NCBI RefSeq assembly: GCF_006715395.1
Contig: NZ_VFNC01000002.1
Coordinates: 1,860,001 to 1,924,000, forward strand
Direction: 5' to 3'
From: Streptomyces sp. SLBN-31
Lineage (GTDB): Bacteria > Actinomycetota > Actinomycetes > Streptomycetales > Streptomycetaceae
Length of the DNA: 64,000 bases
Within the stretch, counting starts at the first letter, position 1. Every line of letters begins with the position of its first letter. Under the pieces are notes generated by a model. It saw only the letters and a list, made by a program, of their open reading frames with translations, did not search any database and was not told where the DNA came from. The position numbers and the translations under genes are program-made. Shown here piece after piece: positions 45,530 through 54,666 of the stretch.

Positions 45530-46201
45530 GTGGCCATCCGCGTCCTACTGGTCGACGACCAGCCGCTGCTGCGTACCGGTTTCCGGATGATCCTGGAGGC
45601 GGAGCAGGATCTTGCGGTCGTCGGCGAGGCCGGAGACGGCCTCCAGGCCCTCGACCAGGTGCGGGCGCTGCAGCCCGATGTGGTTCTGATGGACATCCGC
45701 ATGCCGCGGATGGACGGGGTGGAGGCGACCCGGCAGATCACCGGACCCGGGCGGGACGGCCCGGCGAAGGTGCTGGTGCTGACGACCTTCGACCTCGACG
45801 AGTACGTGGTGGAGGCGCTGCGGGCGGGAGCCAGCGGGTTCCTCTTGAAGGACGCGCCGGCCAATGAGCTCGTCCAGGCGATCCGGGTGGTGGCGGCGGG
45901 CGAGGCGATGCTGGCGCCGAGCATCACCCGGCGACTGCTGGACAAGTACGCCACTCACCTGCCCTCCGGTGACGAGCCGGTGCCGGACACGCTGCACACG
46001 CTCACCGACCGTGAGGTTGAGGTGCTGAAGCTGGTGGCGCGCGGTCTGTCCAACGCGGAGATCGCGGCGGACCTGTTCGTCAGCGAGACGACGGTGAAGA
46101 CGCATGTGGGTCACGTGTTGACCAAGTTGGGGCTGCGCGACCGGGTGCAGGCCGCGGTGTACGCGTACGAGAGCGGGCTGGTGCGTCCCGGCGCCCAGTA
46201 G
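45530..46201 (+). CDS. NarL/FixJ-type response regulator
   Basis: A 223-residue regulator. The receiver domain (1-125) has VLLVDDQPLLRTGFRMILEA (acidic pocket), phospho-acceptor Asp55 in VVLMDIRMPRMDG, and FLLKDAP with the conserved Lys. The LuxR-type HTH lies at about 150-215 (LTDREVEVLKLVARGLSNAE, LFVSETTVKTHVGHVL). The GTG at 45530 follows GGAGAG. It is an orphan in this window: no sensor kinase gene lies next to it. It begins 14 bp after the RecB-type gene, so the two may share a transcript. A strong terminator follows. Confidence 0.92.
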   Translation: MAIRVLLVDDQPLLRTGFRMILEAEQDLAVVGEAGDGLQALDQVRALQPDVVLMDIRMPRMDGVEATRQITGPGRDGPAKVLVLTTFDLDEYVVEALRAGASGFLLKDAPANELVQAIRVVAAGEAMLAPSITRRLLDKYATHLPSGDEPVPDTLHTLTDREVEVLKLVARGLSNAEIAADLFVSETTVKTHVGHVLTKLGLRDRVQAAVYAYESGLVRPGAQ

Positions 46202-46213
46202 GGCGTACGACGG

Positions 46214-46248
46214 CGGAGGGCGCCCCTTGTGACAAGGGGCGCCCTCCG
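46214..46248. terminator. Strong bidirectional terminator after the response regulator gene
   Basis: The arms GGAGGGCGCCCCTTG and CAAGGGGCGCCCTCC form a perfect 15-bp stem with a 3-nt loop between convergent genes (stops at 46201 and 46263). Confidence 0.88.
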
Positions 46249-46262
46249 TGTCGCTGCGGCCG

Positions 46263-47843
46263 TCAGCTCTTGCTGAGCTCCCAGAAGCGGAAGACCGTCG
46301 AGGCGTCGAGGCAGTACTCGAGGCCGTAGACGTTCTCGCGGGTGACCGCGTACTGCTTGGCCTGCCAGACCGGGAGGACGGGCAGCTGCTGGGCGACGAT
46401 GTCCTGCAGCCTGGCGTAGTCGTTGTCGGTCGCGGCGCGGTCGCTCTCGGCGGCGGTGCGCGGGATGAGCGTGCCGGTGATCGTGTCGTTGCGGTAGTTG
46501 TTGCTCAGGACGTTGCCCTTGCCGAAGAAGGGCGCGGTGAAGTTGTCGGCGTCCGGGTAGTCCGGCACCCAGCCCTTGACGTACACGCCGTACTTGCCCT
46601 TGGCGATGTCCTTCTCGTACTGGTCGAAGGCCACGGACCTGACGTCGGCGGCGAACAGGCCGCTGGCGTTGAGCTGTCCGGCGATGGCCTTGAGCTCCTG
46701 GTCGGTGGCGGGACCGTAGCGGGAGGGGGTGGACCAGAGGGTGAGCTTGACCTTGCCGGTGATGCCCTCGTTCTTCAGGGCGGCGGCGGCCTTGGCCGGT
46801 GAGGGGTTGGCGCCGTAGGTGTCGAAGAACGCCGTGTTGTGGCCGACGATGCCGGCCGGGATGATCGAGTAGAGCGGGGTGGCCGTGCCCTCGTAGACGT
46901 TCTTGATGAGGGCGTCGCGGTCGAGCAGGTAGGCGATGGCCTTGCGCACGCCGAGCTTTCCGGCGACCGGGTCCTTCATGTTGAAGACCAGGTGCTGCAC
47001 CTCGGCGCTGCTGCCCTCGACGACCTCGGTGGTGGCTTTGTTGTCGGCGTTCTGCAGGTCGGCGATGTCGCCGGCGCTCAGGCCCCGGTAGGCGATGTCG
47101 ATCTCGTCGTCCTGGAGGGCGTGCTTCAGCTTGGCCTGGTCGCCGTGGAAGAACTTGAGCGTGACGCCGGAGTTCTTGACCTTCGCGGTGCCCTTGTAGT
47201 TGCCGTTGACCGAGAAGACGGCCTTGTCGTCGCCGAAGGAGTCCAGCTTGTAGGGGCCGGAGCCGACCGCCTTGCCGTCCTTGCGGAGCTTGTTCCCGTC
47301 GTACTCGTTGCGGTCGACGATGGAACCGGCACCGGAGGCGATCTTGCTGGGGAAGGTGGCGTCCGGTTCCTTCAGGTGGAAGACGACCGTCTTCGCGTCC
47401 GGCGTCTCGATCTTGCCCAGCATCGGGAACATGATCGCCGGACCGGCGTCGTCGTTGATCTTCAGCAGGCGGTCGAAGGAGAACTTGACGTCCTCGGAGG
47501 TGAGCGCGTCACCGTTGCTGAATTTCAGGCCGTCCTTGAGCGTGCACCGGTAGACCTTGGTCGCGGTATCGGTGAAGTCGCACGACCGGGCGGCCTCGGG
47601 CACCGGCTCGGTGCCTCCGTTGGGGAAGGCGAGCAGCGACTGGAAGACGTTGTTGAACAACAGCCAGGAACCGGGGTCGTAGCCGGAGGCGGGGTCGGTG
47701 GCCAGGACGTCGTCGGACATCCCCATGACCACGGAGGGCCCGGTGCCCCCGGAATCGCCGTTGTCCGCGCCGCAGCCGGTCAACAGGCCGGAGGCCAGCC
47801 CCGCCACTATGGGCAGGACCGGCCACTGGTTGCGCATGTTCAC
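46263..47843 (-). CDS. Oligopeptide-type ABC substrate-binding lipoprotein (family 5), copy 1
   Basis: A 526-residue lipoprotein. The N-terminal signal ends in the lipobox LLTGCGAD (Cys about residue 24). The mature part has the two-lobe family 5 (OppA/DppA-like) layout with segments such as DVKFSFDRLLKINDDAGPAI, FHLKEPDATFPSKIASGAGS and YGVYVKGWVPDYPDADNFTA. It binds peptides or similar solutes for an ABC importer. It lies 67 bp after a homologous gene on the same strand, and no permease or ATPase gene accompanies the pair. The GTG at 47841-47843 is used; ATG two codons later is also possible. Confidence 0.9.
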   Translation of the reverse strand: MNMRNQWPVLPIVAGLASGLLTGCGADNGDSGGTGPSVVMGMSDDVLATDPASGYDPGSWLLFNNVFQSLLAFPNGGTEPVPEAARSCDFTDTATKVYRCTLKDGLKFSNGDALTSEDVKFSFDRLLKINDDAGPAIMFPMLGKIETPDAKTVVFHLKEPDATFPSKIASGAGSIVDRNEYDGNKLRKDGKAVGSGPYKLDSFGDDKAVFSVNGNYKGTAKVKNSGVTLKFFHGDQAKLKHALQDDEIDIAYRGLSAGDIADLQNADNKATTEVVEGSSAEVQHLVFNMKDPVAGKLGVRKAIAYLLDRDALIKNVYEGTATPLYSIIPAGIVGHNTAFFDTYGANPSPAKAAAALKNEGITGKVKLTLWSTPSRYGPATDQELKAIAGQLNASGLFAADVRSVAFDQYEKDIAKGKYGVYVKGWVPDYPDADNFTAPFFGKGNVLSNNYRNDTITGTLIPRTAAESDRAATDNDYARLQDIVAQQLPVLPVWQAKQYAVTRENVYGLEYCLDASTVFRFWELSKS

Positions 47844-47910
47844 AGCATGTGCCTTGTCGTCGGTATCGGGACCCCGGGGCCACCGTCCCCGGGCCCCGGG
47901 CGCGAGGAGG

Positions 47911-49515
47911 TCAGCCGCTCACGCCACGGCCGAGCTCCCAGAGCTGGAGGGTCGAGGAGGAGTTGAGCGCGTACGCGGTGCCCGTGACGTTGTCCCGTGC
48001 TGCGACGTACTGCTTACCCTGCCACAGCGGGATGATCGGGACGTCTTCGGCGACGAGGTCCTGGATCGTGGTGAGGTCGGAGCCGGCGGCCAGGCGGTCG
48101 GCCTCACGACGGGAGTCCGGGATCAGGGTGTTGATGATCCGGCTGTTCCTGTACGGCAGCTTCAGGAAGTTGTCCGTGTCGAGGAACGGCGCGAGGTAGT
48201 TGTCGGCGTCCGGGAAGTCGGGGAACCAGCCCATGCCCCAGACGTCGTACTGGCCCTTGCGCTCGGCCGGGACGAACTTGTCCCACTTGGTGCCCTGGAT
48301 GCTGACGTCGAACAGCCCGCTGTCGTTGAGCTGCTGCTGAAGGATCTTGAACTCCTTCGCGGTGGCCGACCCGTAGTGGTCGGTCGTGTAGTGCAGCGTC
48401 AGCTTGACCGGGGTGGTGATGTTGGCGCTGGTCAGCAGGGCCTTGGCCTTGGCGGTGCTCGGGTCGCCGTACTTGTTGAAGAACGAGTTGGAGTGGCCGG
48501 TGATGCTTGCCGGGACCAGCGAGTAGAGCGGCTCGGCCTGGGTGCCGTAGACCTTGGAGACGAGTTCGCCGCGGTTGATCAGCTGGGCCATCGCCTTCCG
48601 GACGGCCTTGTCCTTGACCGACTTGGCATCGGTGTTGAAGGCGAGGTAGCGGATCTCCAGGCCGGACATCTCGACCAGATCCTCGTTGTCGCTCGTGCTC
48701 ACGGACAGCTTCTGGATCTGATCGGGCGACATGGTGCGGGTCATGACGTCGATGTCATCCTTGTCCAGGGCGGCGCCCATGGCCGCCGCGTCCGGGTAGG
48801 ACACCATCTGGACCTTGGAGTTGTTGACCTTCAGCGTCCCCTCGTAGTTGGGGTTCTTGGTGAAGGTGGCGGTGACGATCGCGTTGTTCTTGACGTCGGT
48901 CGACAGGGTGTAGGGGCCGGAGCCGTCGACGTCGAAGCCGTCGCGCAGCTTGTTCTTCTCGTAGTCGTCGGGGTTGACGATGCCCGCGACCGGGGTCGAC
49001 AGCTTGTACGGGAAGGTGGCGTCGGCGGTCTTGAGGTGGAAGATGACCTGGTTGTCACCCTGCGTCTCGACGGTGTCGATGGTGTTCAGCAGGGCGGACA
49101 CGCCGGAGTCGGCCTTGATGGCACGCGCGCGGTCGATGGAGTACTTCACGTCGGCCGCGGTGATCTTGTCGCCGTTGGCGAACTTCAGACCGTCGCGCAG
49201 GGTGCACGCGTAGCGCTCGTTGCCGCTGTCGGTGAAGCCGCAGCTCTTGGCGGCCTCGGGCACCGGGTCGCCCTCGCCCTTCGGCTGGATCATCAGGGTC
49301 TGCACGGTCTGGCGCAGGATGTTCCAGGTGCCGACGTCGTAGGCGTAGGCCGGGTCCAGGGGTGCCGGGGCGGCCTTCGTCGCGGTGAACGTGTCGGTGG
49401 TGCCGACCTTGATCGCGTTGCCACCATCGCTGCCGCTGTCGGAGCCGCCACAGGCGGCGAGCACGGGCGCGAGCAGGCCGACGACGGCCGGCAGCACCAA
49501 AGTCTTGCGGTTCAT
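47911..49515 (-). CDS. Oligopeptide-type ABC substrate-binding lipoprotein (family 5), copy 2
   Basis: A 534-residue paralogue of the following gene. Signal MNRKTLVLPAVVGLLAPVLA, lipobox LAACGG, a Gly/Ser/Asp-rich linker, then the family 5 fold: DVKYSIDRARAIKADSGVSA, FHLKTADATFPYKLSTPVAG, QYDVWGMGWFPDFPDADNYL. The two proteins align along their whole length with moderate identity, so they are old duplicates rather than a recent copy. ATG at 49513-49515; the longer frame adds 38 unlikely residues. No ABC permease or ATPase gene is nearby; they must work with components encoded elsewhere. Confidence 0.9.
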   Translation of the reverse strand: MNRKTLVLPAVVGLLAPVLAACGGSDSGSDGGNAIKVGTTDTFTATKAAPAPLDPAYAYDVGTWNILRQTVQTLMIQPKGEGDPVPEAAKSCGFTDSGNERYACTLRDGLKFANGDKITAADVKYSIDRARAIKADSGVSALLNTIDTVETQGDNQVIFHLKTADATFPYKLSTPVAGIVNPDDYEKNKLRDGFDVDGSGPYTLSTDVKNNAIVTATFTKNPNYEGTLKVNNSKVQMVSYPDAAAMGAALDKDDIDVMTRTMSPDQIQKLSVSTSDNEDLVEMSGLEIRYLAFNTDAKSVKDKAVRKAMAQLINRGELVSKVYGTQAEPLYSLVPASITGHSNSFFNKYGDPSTAKAKALLTSANITTPVKLTLHYTTDHYGSATAKEFKILQQQLNDSGLFDVSIQGTKWDKFVPAERKGQYDVWGMGWFPDFPDADNYLAPFLDTDNFLKLPYRNSRIINTLIPDSRREADRLAAGSDLTTIQDLVAEDVPIIPLWQGKQYVAARDNVTGTAYALNSSSTLQLWELGRGVSG

Positions 49516-49955
49516 GCTCGTGTTTCTCCAGAGCTGTTCAGGTCCGTGTAACCGGCATGCAGGGGTGTCGCTGCGGCACACGGGGGTAGGGGCGACGGTT
49601 CTCGCGACGAGATTAGTCCGCACCAGCACGAGGGTTCGCGGTCACCGGAGTTGAGATGCCATCACGCAGCGAAACCGGGCGTGGACACACCGAAAACCCG
49701 ACAGCGGAAGGATTAGTGCAGCTTTCCATCAATCGGGACACAAGCACCCGCCGAAGTCCCGGGAAAGGGCATGCGCAGCACAGCGGGCCGCACCTGTCGA
49801 CCCCTTGACGCGTGGGGAACCTCACACATCAACAACGGGGTGGACCACCGGAATTCGGCCATCCGCACGGGTTCGAATTCCCTCGCACACCCGCGCCGGA
49901 ATTCCCCGGCCTATCCGCGCCGCACGGTGCGTGAACGGCCGACGCATTTCCGTCA
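49516..49955. other. 440-bp gap without a recognised gene
   Basis: The leader and promoter region of the lipoprotein gene downstream on the minus strand. No coding frame with good features and no clear terminator is seen. The stretch 49850-49910 is less GC-rich and holds three GAATTC-containing sequences within about 55 bp, two of them in GGAATTC context. Confidence 0.6.
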
Positions 49956-50651
49956 TCAGCGGGTGATCAGCCCGCGCAGAAATGCCAGGTCGACCTCTTC
50001 GAGGGAGCTCACCACGGTCCGCCGCTCGGCGGGCGTGATGGGGGCCACCGAGGGGACCGCCACGACGTGGCAGCCGGCCGCCTCGGCGGCGGCGACACCC
50101 GTCGCGGTGTCCTCGACGACCGCGCATCTCGCCGGATCCACGCCGAGTCCGGCGGCAGCGACCAGATAGGGGTCGGGATGCGGCTTCGTGCGCCGCACCT
50201 CGTCGCCCGCGACCGACAGGGCGAAGTGCTGGGAGCCCAGCGAGGAGAGCACCCGGTCGATGATGCGCCGGTGGGAGGCCGAGACCAGGGCGGTCGGGAT
50301 CTCGTACTCGGAGAGTTCGGCGAGCAGCCGCGCGGCGCCCGGCATCAGCGGCAGGGCCTGGCCGATACGCTCCTCGAAGCCCTGGTTGAGCAGCACCGAG
50401 ACCTCGGCGAGGGTGATGTCCGCGCCCGTGGCCTCGATCAGGAACCCCGCGCTGCGGGTCATGGGACCGCCGACCACGACATGGCGCCAGGAGTCGTCGA
50501 GGGTGTGGCCCAGGGCGGCGAAGATCTCGACCTCGACGTCCCACCAGAAACCCTCGGTGTCCACAAGGGTGCCGTCCATGTCGAGGAGCACGGCCTGCAG
50601 GGCTGAGCCTTCGGCCGTACGGGTTCCGAGCGCGGGGACCGTACTTGTCAT
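49956..50651 (-). CDS. HAD-superfamily phosphatase (beta-PGM/GS-like)
   Basis: A 231-residue HAD hydrolase. Motif I is VLLDMDGTLVDTEGFWWDVE (nucleophile Asp and acid/base Asp in DMDGT), motif II is ALVSASHRR, motif III Lys in RRTKPHPDPYLVAA, motif IV CAVVEDTATGVAAAEAAG. A helical cap lies between motifs I and II. Such enzymes dephosphorylate small phosphorylated metabolites; the substrate cannot be told. ATG at 50649-50651. It follows metH on the same strand across a strong hairpin, so it probably has its own transcript. Confidence 0.9.
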   Translation of the reverse strand: MTSTVPALGTRTAEGSALQAVLLDMDGTLVDTEGFWWDVEVEIFAALGHTLDDSWRHVVVGGPMTRSAGFLIEATGADITLAEVSVLLNQGFEERIGQALPLMPGAARLLAELSEYEIPTALVSASHRRIIDRVLSSLGSQHFALSVAGDEVRRTKPHPDPYLVAAAGLGVDPARCAVVEDTATGVAAAEAAGCHVVAVPSVAPITPAERRTVVSSLEEVDLAFLRGLITR

Positions 50652-50676
50652 CCGGGCGCACCTCCTTGGGGGACGA

Positions 50677-50709
50677 GCAGGCCGGTTCCCGCGCGGGGAA
50701 CCGGCCTGC
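50677..50709 (-). terminator. Strong hairpin between metH and the HAD gene
   Basis: The arms GCAGGCCGGTTCCC and GGGAACCGGCCTGC form a perfect 14-bp stem with a 5-nt loop, about 150 bp beyond the metH stop on the minus strand and 26 bp before the HAD start. Likely metH terminator, though it is rather far from the stop; a leader hairpin of the HAD gene is the alternative. Confidence 0.6.
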
Positions 50710-50858
50710 AGTGGACCGACCAGTGTACGTCGCCCGGCGCCGAAGCGCCTCGTTTAATCGGCGCGCCGCGGGGCACACCGTGTATACGCCGGGGGGCGCT
50801 GTGAGCTGCGCTTTCGCGCCTGTCGTGGGCGGGTTCAGCGAGCGTTGTCGTGGCGGCT

Positions 50859-53800
50859 TCAGCGGGCGTTGAAGTACTTCGCCTCCGGGTGGTGGATCAC
50901 GATCGCGTCCGTGGACTGCTCGGGGTGCAGCTGGAACTCCTCGGAGAGCTGGACGCCGATGCGCTCGGGTTCGAGCAGGTCGGCGATCTTGGCCCGGTCC
51001 TCCAGGTTCGGGCACGCCCCGTAGCCGAGGGAGAAGCGCGCGCCCCGGTACTTCAGGGCGAACATGTCCTCGATGTCGCTGGGGTCCTCCCCGGCGTAAC
51101 CGAGCTCCGAACGCACGCGCGCGTGCCAGTACTCGGCGAGGGCTTCGGCCAACTGCACGGACAGGCCGTGCAGTTCGAGGTAGTCGCGGTAGGCGTTGGC
51201 CTCGAAGAGCTTCGCGGTCCGCTCACCGATCTTCGAGCCGACGGTGACGACCTGGAGGCCGACCACGTCGGTCTCCCCTGCCTCTTCGGGGCGGAAGAAG
51301 TCGGCCAGGCACAGGCGGCGGCCGCGTCGCTGGCGGGGGAAGGTGAAGCGGGTGCGTTCGTTGCCCTGCTCGTCCAGGATGATCAGGTCGTCGTCCTTGG
51401 ACACGCAGGGGAAGTAGCCGTAGACGACGGCCGCTTCGAGCAGGTTCTCGGTCTGCAGCCGGTCCAGCAGGCCGCGCAGCCGCGGCCGGCCCTCGGTCTC
51501 GACGAGTTCCTCGTACGTCGGCCCCTCGCCGGTGCGTGCCTGCTTCAGTCCCCACTGGCCCTTGAACAGGGCGCCCTCGTCCACCCAGGAGGCGTACTCC
51601 TTGAGCTGGATGCCCTTGATGACGCGGGTGCCCCAGAACGGCGGGGTGGGGATCGGGTTGTCGGTGGCGACGTCGGAGCGGACGTGGCCCTCCTCCGGGC
51701 GCTCCTCGACCTCGACGGCCGAAGTGGCCCGCACCCGGCGCTGCTTGAGCTCGGGCAGCTTCGCGCCGGGCACGCCCCGCTTGACGCCGATGAGGGCGTC
51801 CATCAACCGCAGGCCCTCGAACGCGTCGCGGGCGTAGCGGACTTCGCCCTCGTAGATCTCGTACAGGTCCTGCTCGACGTAGGCGCGGGTGAGTGCGGCG
51901 CCGCCGAGGATGACGGGGTAGTCGGCCGCAAGTCCTCGCTGGTTGAGCTCCTCCAGGTTCTCCTTCATGATCACGGTGGACTTCACCAGGAGACCGGACA
52001 TGCCGATGACGTCGGCCTTGTGTTCCGCGGCCGCCTCCAGGATCGCGGAGACCGGCTGCTTGATGCCGAGGTTGACCACGTTGTAGCCGTTGTTGGACAG
52101 GATGATGTCGACGAGGTTCTTGCCGATGTCGTGCACGTCGCCGCGCACCGTGGCCAGCACGATGGTGCCCTTGCCGGCCTCGTCGCCCTCGACCTTCTCC
52201 ATGTGCGGTTCGAGGTGGGCGACGGCGGTCTTCATGACCTCGGCGGACTGCAGCACGAACGGCAGCTGCATCTGGCCGGAGCCGAACAGTTCGCCGACGA
52301 CCTTCATGCCGTCCAGGAGGGTGTCGTTGACGATGTCCAGGGCGGGGCGGTCCTGGAGGGCCTCGTCGAGGTCGGCCTCCAGGCCGTTGCGCTCGCCGTC
52401 GATGATGCGGCGCTTGAGGCGCTCCTCCAGCGGCAGGGCGGCCAGTTCCTCGGCCTTGCCGGCCTTCAGCGACTTGGCGGTGGCGCCCTCGAAGAGCTGC
52501 ATCAGCTTCTGCAGCGGGTCGTATCCCTCGCTGCGGCGGTCGTAGATGAGGTCGAGGGCCGTGGTGACCTCTTCCTCGGAGAACCGGGCGATCGGCAGGA
52601 TCTTCGAGGCGTGCACGATCGCCGAGTCCAGGCCCGCCTTGACGCACTCGTCGAGGAAGACGGAGTTGAGCAGGATGCGGGCGGCCGGGTTGAGGCCGAA
52701 GGAGATGTTCGACAGGCCCAGCGTGGTCTGCACGTCCGGGTGGCGGCGCTTGAGCTCGCGGATCGCCTCGATGGTGGCCAGGCCGTCCTTGCGGGACTCC
52801 TCCTGACCCGTACAGATGGTGAAGGTCAGGGTGTCGATGAGGATGTCCGACTCATGGATGCCCCAGTTGCCGGTCAGGTCATCGATGAGCCGCTCGGCGA
52901 TCTCGACCTTCTTCTCGGGGGTGCGGGCCTGGCCCTCCTCGTCGATGGTCAGCGCGATCAGCGCGGCGCCGTGCTCGCGGGCGAGCGTGGTCACACGGGC
53001 GAAGCGGGACTCCGGGCCGGCGCCGTCCTCGTAGTTGACGGAGTTGATCACCGCGCGGCCGCCGAGCTTCTCCAGGCCCGCCCGGATCACCTCGACCTCG
53101 GTGGAGTCCAGCACGATCGGCAGCGTGGAGGCGGTCGCGAAGCGGCCGGCCAGCTCCTCCATGTCGGCCACACCGTCCCGGCCGACGTAGTCCACGCACA
53201 GGTCCAGCATGTGGGCGCCCTCGCGGATCTGCTCGCGGGCCATCTCCACACAGTCGTCCCAGCGGGCCTCCAGCATCGCCTCGCGGAACTTCTTCGAGCC
53301 GTTGGCGTTCGTCCGCTCGCCGATGGCCAGGTAGGAGGTGTCCTGGCGGAAGGGAACGGTCTGGTAGAGGGAGGCGGCGCCGGGCTCGGGCTGCGGGTGG
53401 CGTTCGGTCGGCGCGAGATCGCGGACCCGCTCGACGACCTGGCGCAGGTGCTCGGGGGTTGTGCCGCAGCAGCCGCCGACCAGGGAGAGGCCGTACTCGC
53501 GTACGAAGGTCTCCTGGGCGTCGGCGAGCTCGGGCGCGCTCAGCGGGTAGTGGGCGCCGTCCTTGCCGAGGACGGGCAGGCCGGCGTTCGGCATGCACGA
53601 CAGCCGGATACGGGCCTGGCGGGCGAGGTAGCGCAGGTGCTCGCTCATCTCGGCGGGGCCGGTCGCGCAGTTCAGGCCGATCATGTCGATGCCCAGCGGC
53701 TCCAGCGCCGTCAGTGCCGCGCCGATCTCGGAGCCGAGCAGCATCGTGCCGGTCGTCTCGACGGTGACGGAGACGATCAGCGGGACCTCGTAGCCGGCGG

Positions 53801-54380
53801 TCTCCATCGCGCGGCGGGCGGCGATGACCGAGGCCTTGGTCTGCAGCAGGTCCTGGGTGGTCTCCACGAGCAGGGCGTCGGCGCCGCCGGCGAGCAGGCC
53901 CTCGGCGTTTCGCTGGTAGGCGTCGCGGATGGCGGTGAAGGTGGTGTGGCCGAGGGTGGGCAGCTTGGTGCCCGGGCCCATGGAGCCCAGCACCCAGCGC
54001 TGGCGGCCGTCCCGGGCGCCGTACTCGTCGGCCGTCTCGCGGGCGATGCGGGCGCCGGCCTCGGACAGTTCGGCGACGCGTTCGGCGATGTCGTACTCGC
54101 CGAGGGCGGTGAGGTTGGCGCCGAAGGTGTTGGTCTCGACGCAGTCGACGCCCGCGTCGAAGTAGGCGGAATGCACGGAGCGGACGATGTCCGGACGGGT
54201 GACGTTGAGGACTTCGTTGCATCCTTCGAGGTTCTGGAAGTCCTCGAGGGTGGGCTCCTGGGCCTGGAGCATCGTGCCCATCGCTCCGTCGGCCACCACC
54301 ACTCGGGTGGCCAGGGCCTCACGCAGCGCGGACGCACGGGCCCGGCTGTCGGCGGAAGGGGTCGGTGGCAACGAGGCCAT
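50859..54380 (-). CDS. metH: Cobalamin-dependent methionine synthase MetH
   Basis: A 1173-residue enzyme that moves a methyl group from methyltetrahydrofolate through cobalamin to homocysteine. Order: homocysteine-binding domain with zinc Cys residues (GLNCATGPAEM; GGCCGTTPEH about 304); pterin-binding domain (about 340-620); B12 domain with GDVHDIGKNLVDIILSNNG, the His that binds cobalt, near 748; C-terminal activation (SAM-binding) domain, ending near the residues LHPEQSTDAIVIHHPEAKYF. Complete. The ATG at 54378-54380 follows GGGAG. Single gene, divergent from gylR. No B12 riboswitch is seen upstream. Confidence 0.96.
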   Translation of the reverse strand: MASLPPTPSADSRARASALREALATRVVVADGAMGTMLQAQEPTLEDFQNLEGCNEVLNVTRPDIVRSVHSAYFDAGVDCVETNTFGANLTALGEYDIAERVAELSEAGARIARETADEYGARDGRQRWVLGSMGPGTKLPTLGHTTFTAIRDAYQRNAEGLLAGGADALLVETTQDLLQTKASVIAARRAMETAGYEVPLIVSVTVETTGTMLLGSEIGAALTALEPLGIDMIGLNCATGPAEMSEHLRYLARQARIRLSCMPNAGLPVLGKDGAHYPLSAPELADAQETFVREYGLSLVGGCCGTTPEHLRQVVERVRDLAPTERHPQPEPGAASLYQTVPFRQDTSYLAIGERTNANGSKKFREAMLEARWDDCVEMAREQIREGAHMLDLCVDYVGRDGVADMEELAGRFATASTLPIVLDSTEVEVIRAGLEKLGGRAVINSVNYEDGAGPESRFARVTTLAREHGAALIALTIDEEGQARTPEKKVEIAERLIDDLTGNWGIHESDILIDTLTFTICTGQEESRKDGLATIEAIRELKRRHPDVQTTLGLSNISFGLNPAARILLNSVFLDECVKAGLDSAIVHASKILPIARFSEEEVTTALDLIYDRRSEGYDPLQKLMQLFEGATAKSLKAGKAEELAALPLEERLKRRIIDGERNGLEADLDEALQDRPALDIVNDTLLDGMKVVGELFGSGQMQLPFVLQSAEVMKTAVAHLEPHMEKVEGDEAGKGTIVLATVRGDVHDIGKNLVDIILSNNGYNVVNLGIKQPVSAILEAAAEHKADVIGMSGLLVKSTVIMKENLEELNQRGLAADYPVILGGAALTRAYVEQDLYEIYEGEVRYARDAFEGLRLMDALIGVKRGVPGAKLPELKQRRVRATSAVEVEERPEEGHVRSDVATDNPIPTPPFWGTRVIKGIQLKEYASWVDEGALFKGQWGLKQARTGEGPTYEELVETEGRPRLRGLLDRLQTENLLEAAVVYGYFPCVSKDDDLIILDEQGNERTRFTFPRQRRGRRLCLADFFRPEEAGETDVVGLQVVTVGSKIGERTAKLFEANAYRDYLELHGLSVQLAEALAEYWHARVRSELGYAGEDPSDIEDMFALKYRGARFSLGYGACPNLEDRAKIADLLEPERIGVQLSEEFQLHPEQSTDAIVIHHPEAKYFNAR

Positions 54381-54593
54381 GAAAGGGGCTCCCTTATGGT
54401 GCGACGGCTGTCGGCTTTGCGCGTTCCGTGGAACTCTCCGCGGTGGGCGCACCTGGCCAGAGTAACCGGGTGTGCCGTTTCGCGGTCAGGGCGTCCACGA
54501 GGCGGACCGGGATGGCCGACAGGTACCTGCGGGGAGACGCGTGACACAACAGGTGCCGTACGAGTATTAGCGGTGGGTCGGCATGGACCGGTA

Positions 54594-54612
54594 GTGTTCG
54601 ACATTGCCGAAC
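54594..54612. promoter_or_regulatory. Putative GylR operator upstream of gylR
   Basis: GTGTTCGACATTGCCGAAC contains the near-palindrome TTCGACATTGCCGAA. The same sequence in the opposite orientation lies before glpF. It is 54 bp before the gylR start, in place for autoregulation. Confidence 0.7.
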
Positions 54613-54666
54613 GGTGGCAACGACGACGTTACGTCGACGTTCGAAGGGGACGGAGGCAGTACGGCG

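Noticed and set aside
49865..49885. tRNA T-arm look-alike (GGGTTCGAATTCCC)
   Set aside because: No acceptor, anticodon or D arm can be folded around it, and the stem has mismatches.
54381..54590. Cobalamin or SAM riboswitch before metH
   Set aside because: No B12-box or SAM-riboswitch core was seen in the leader; some short inverted repeats exist but nothing diagnostic.
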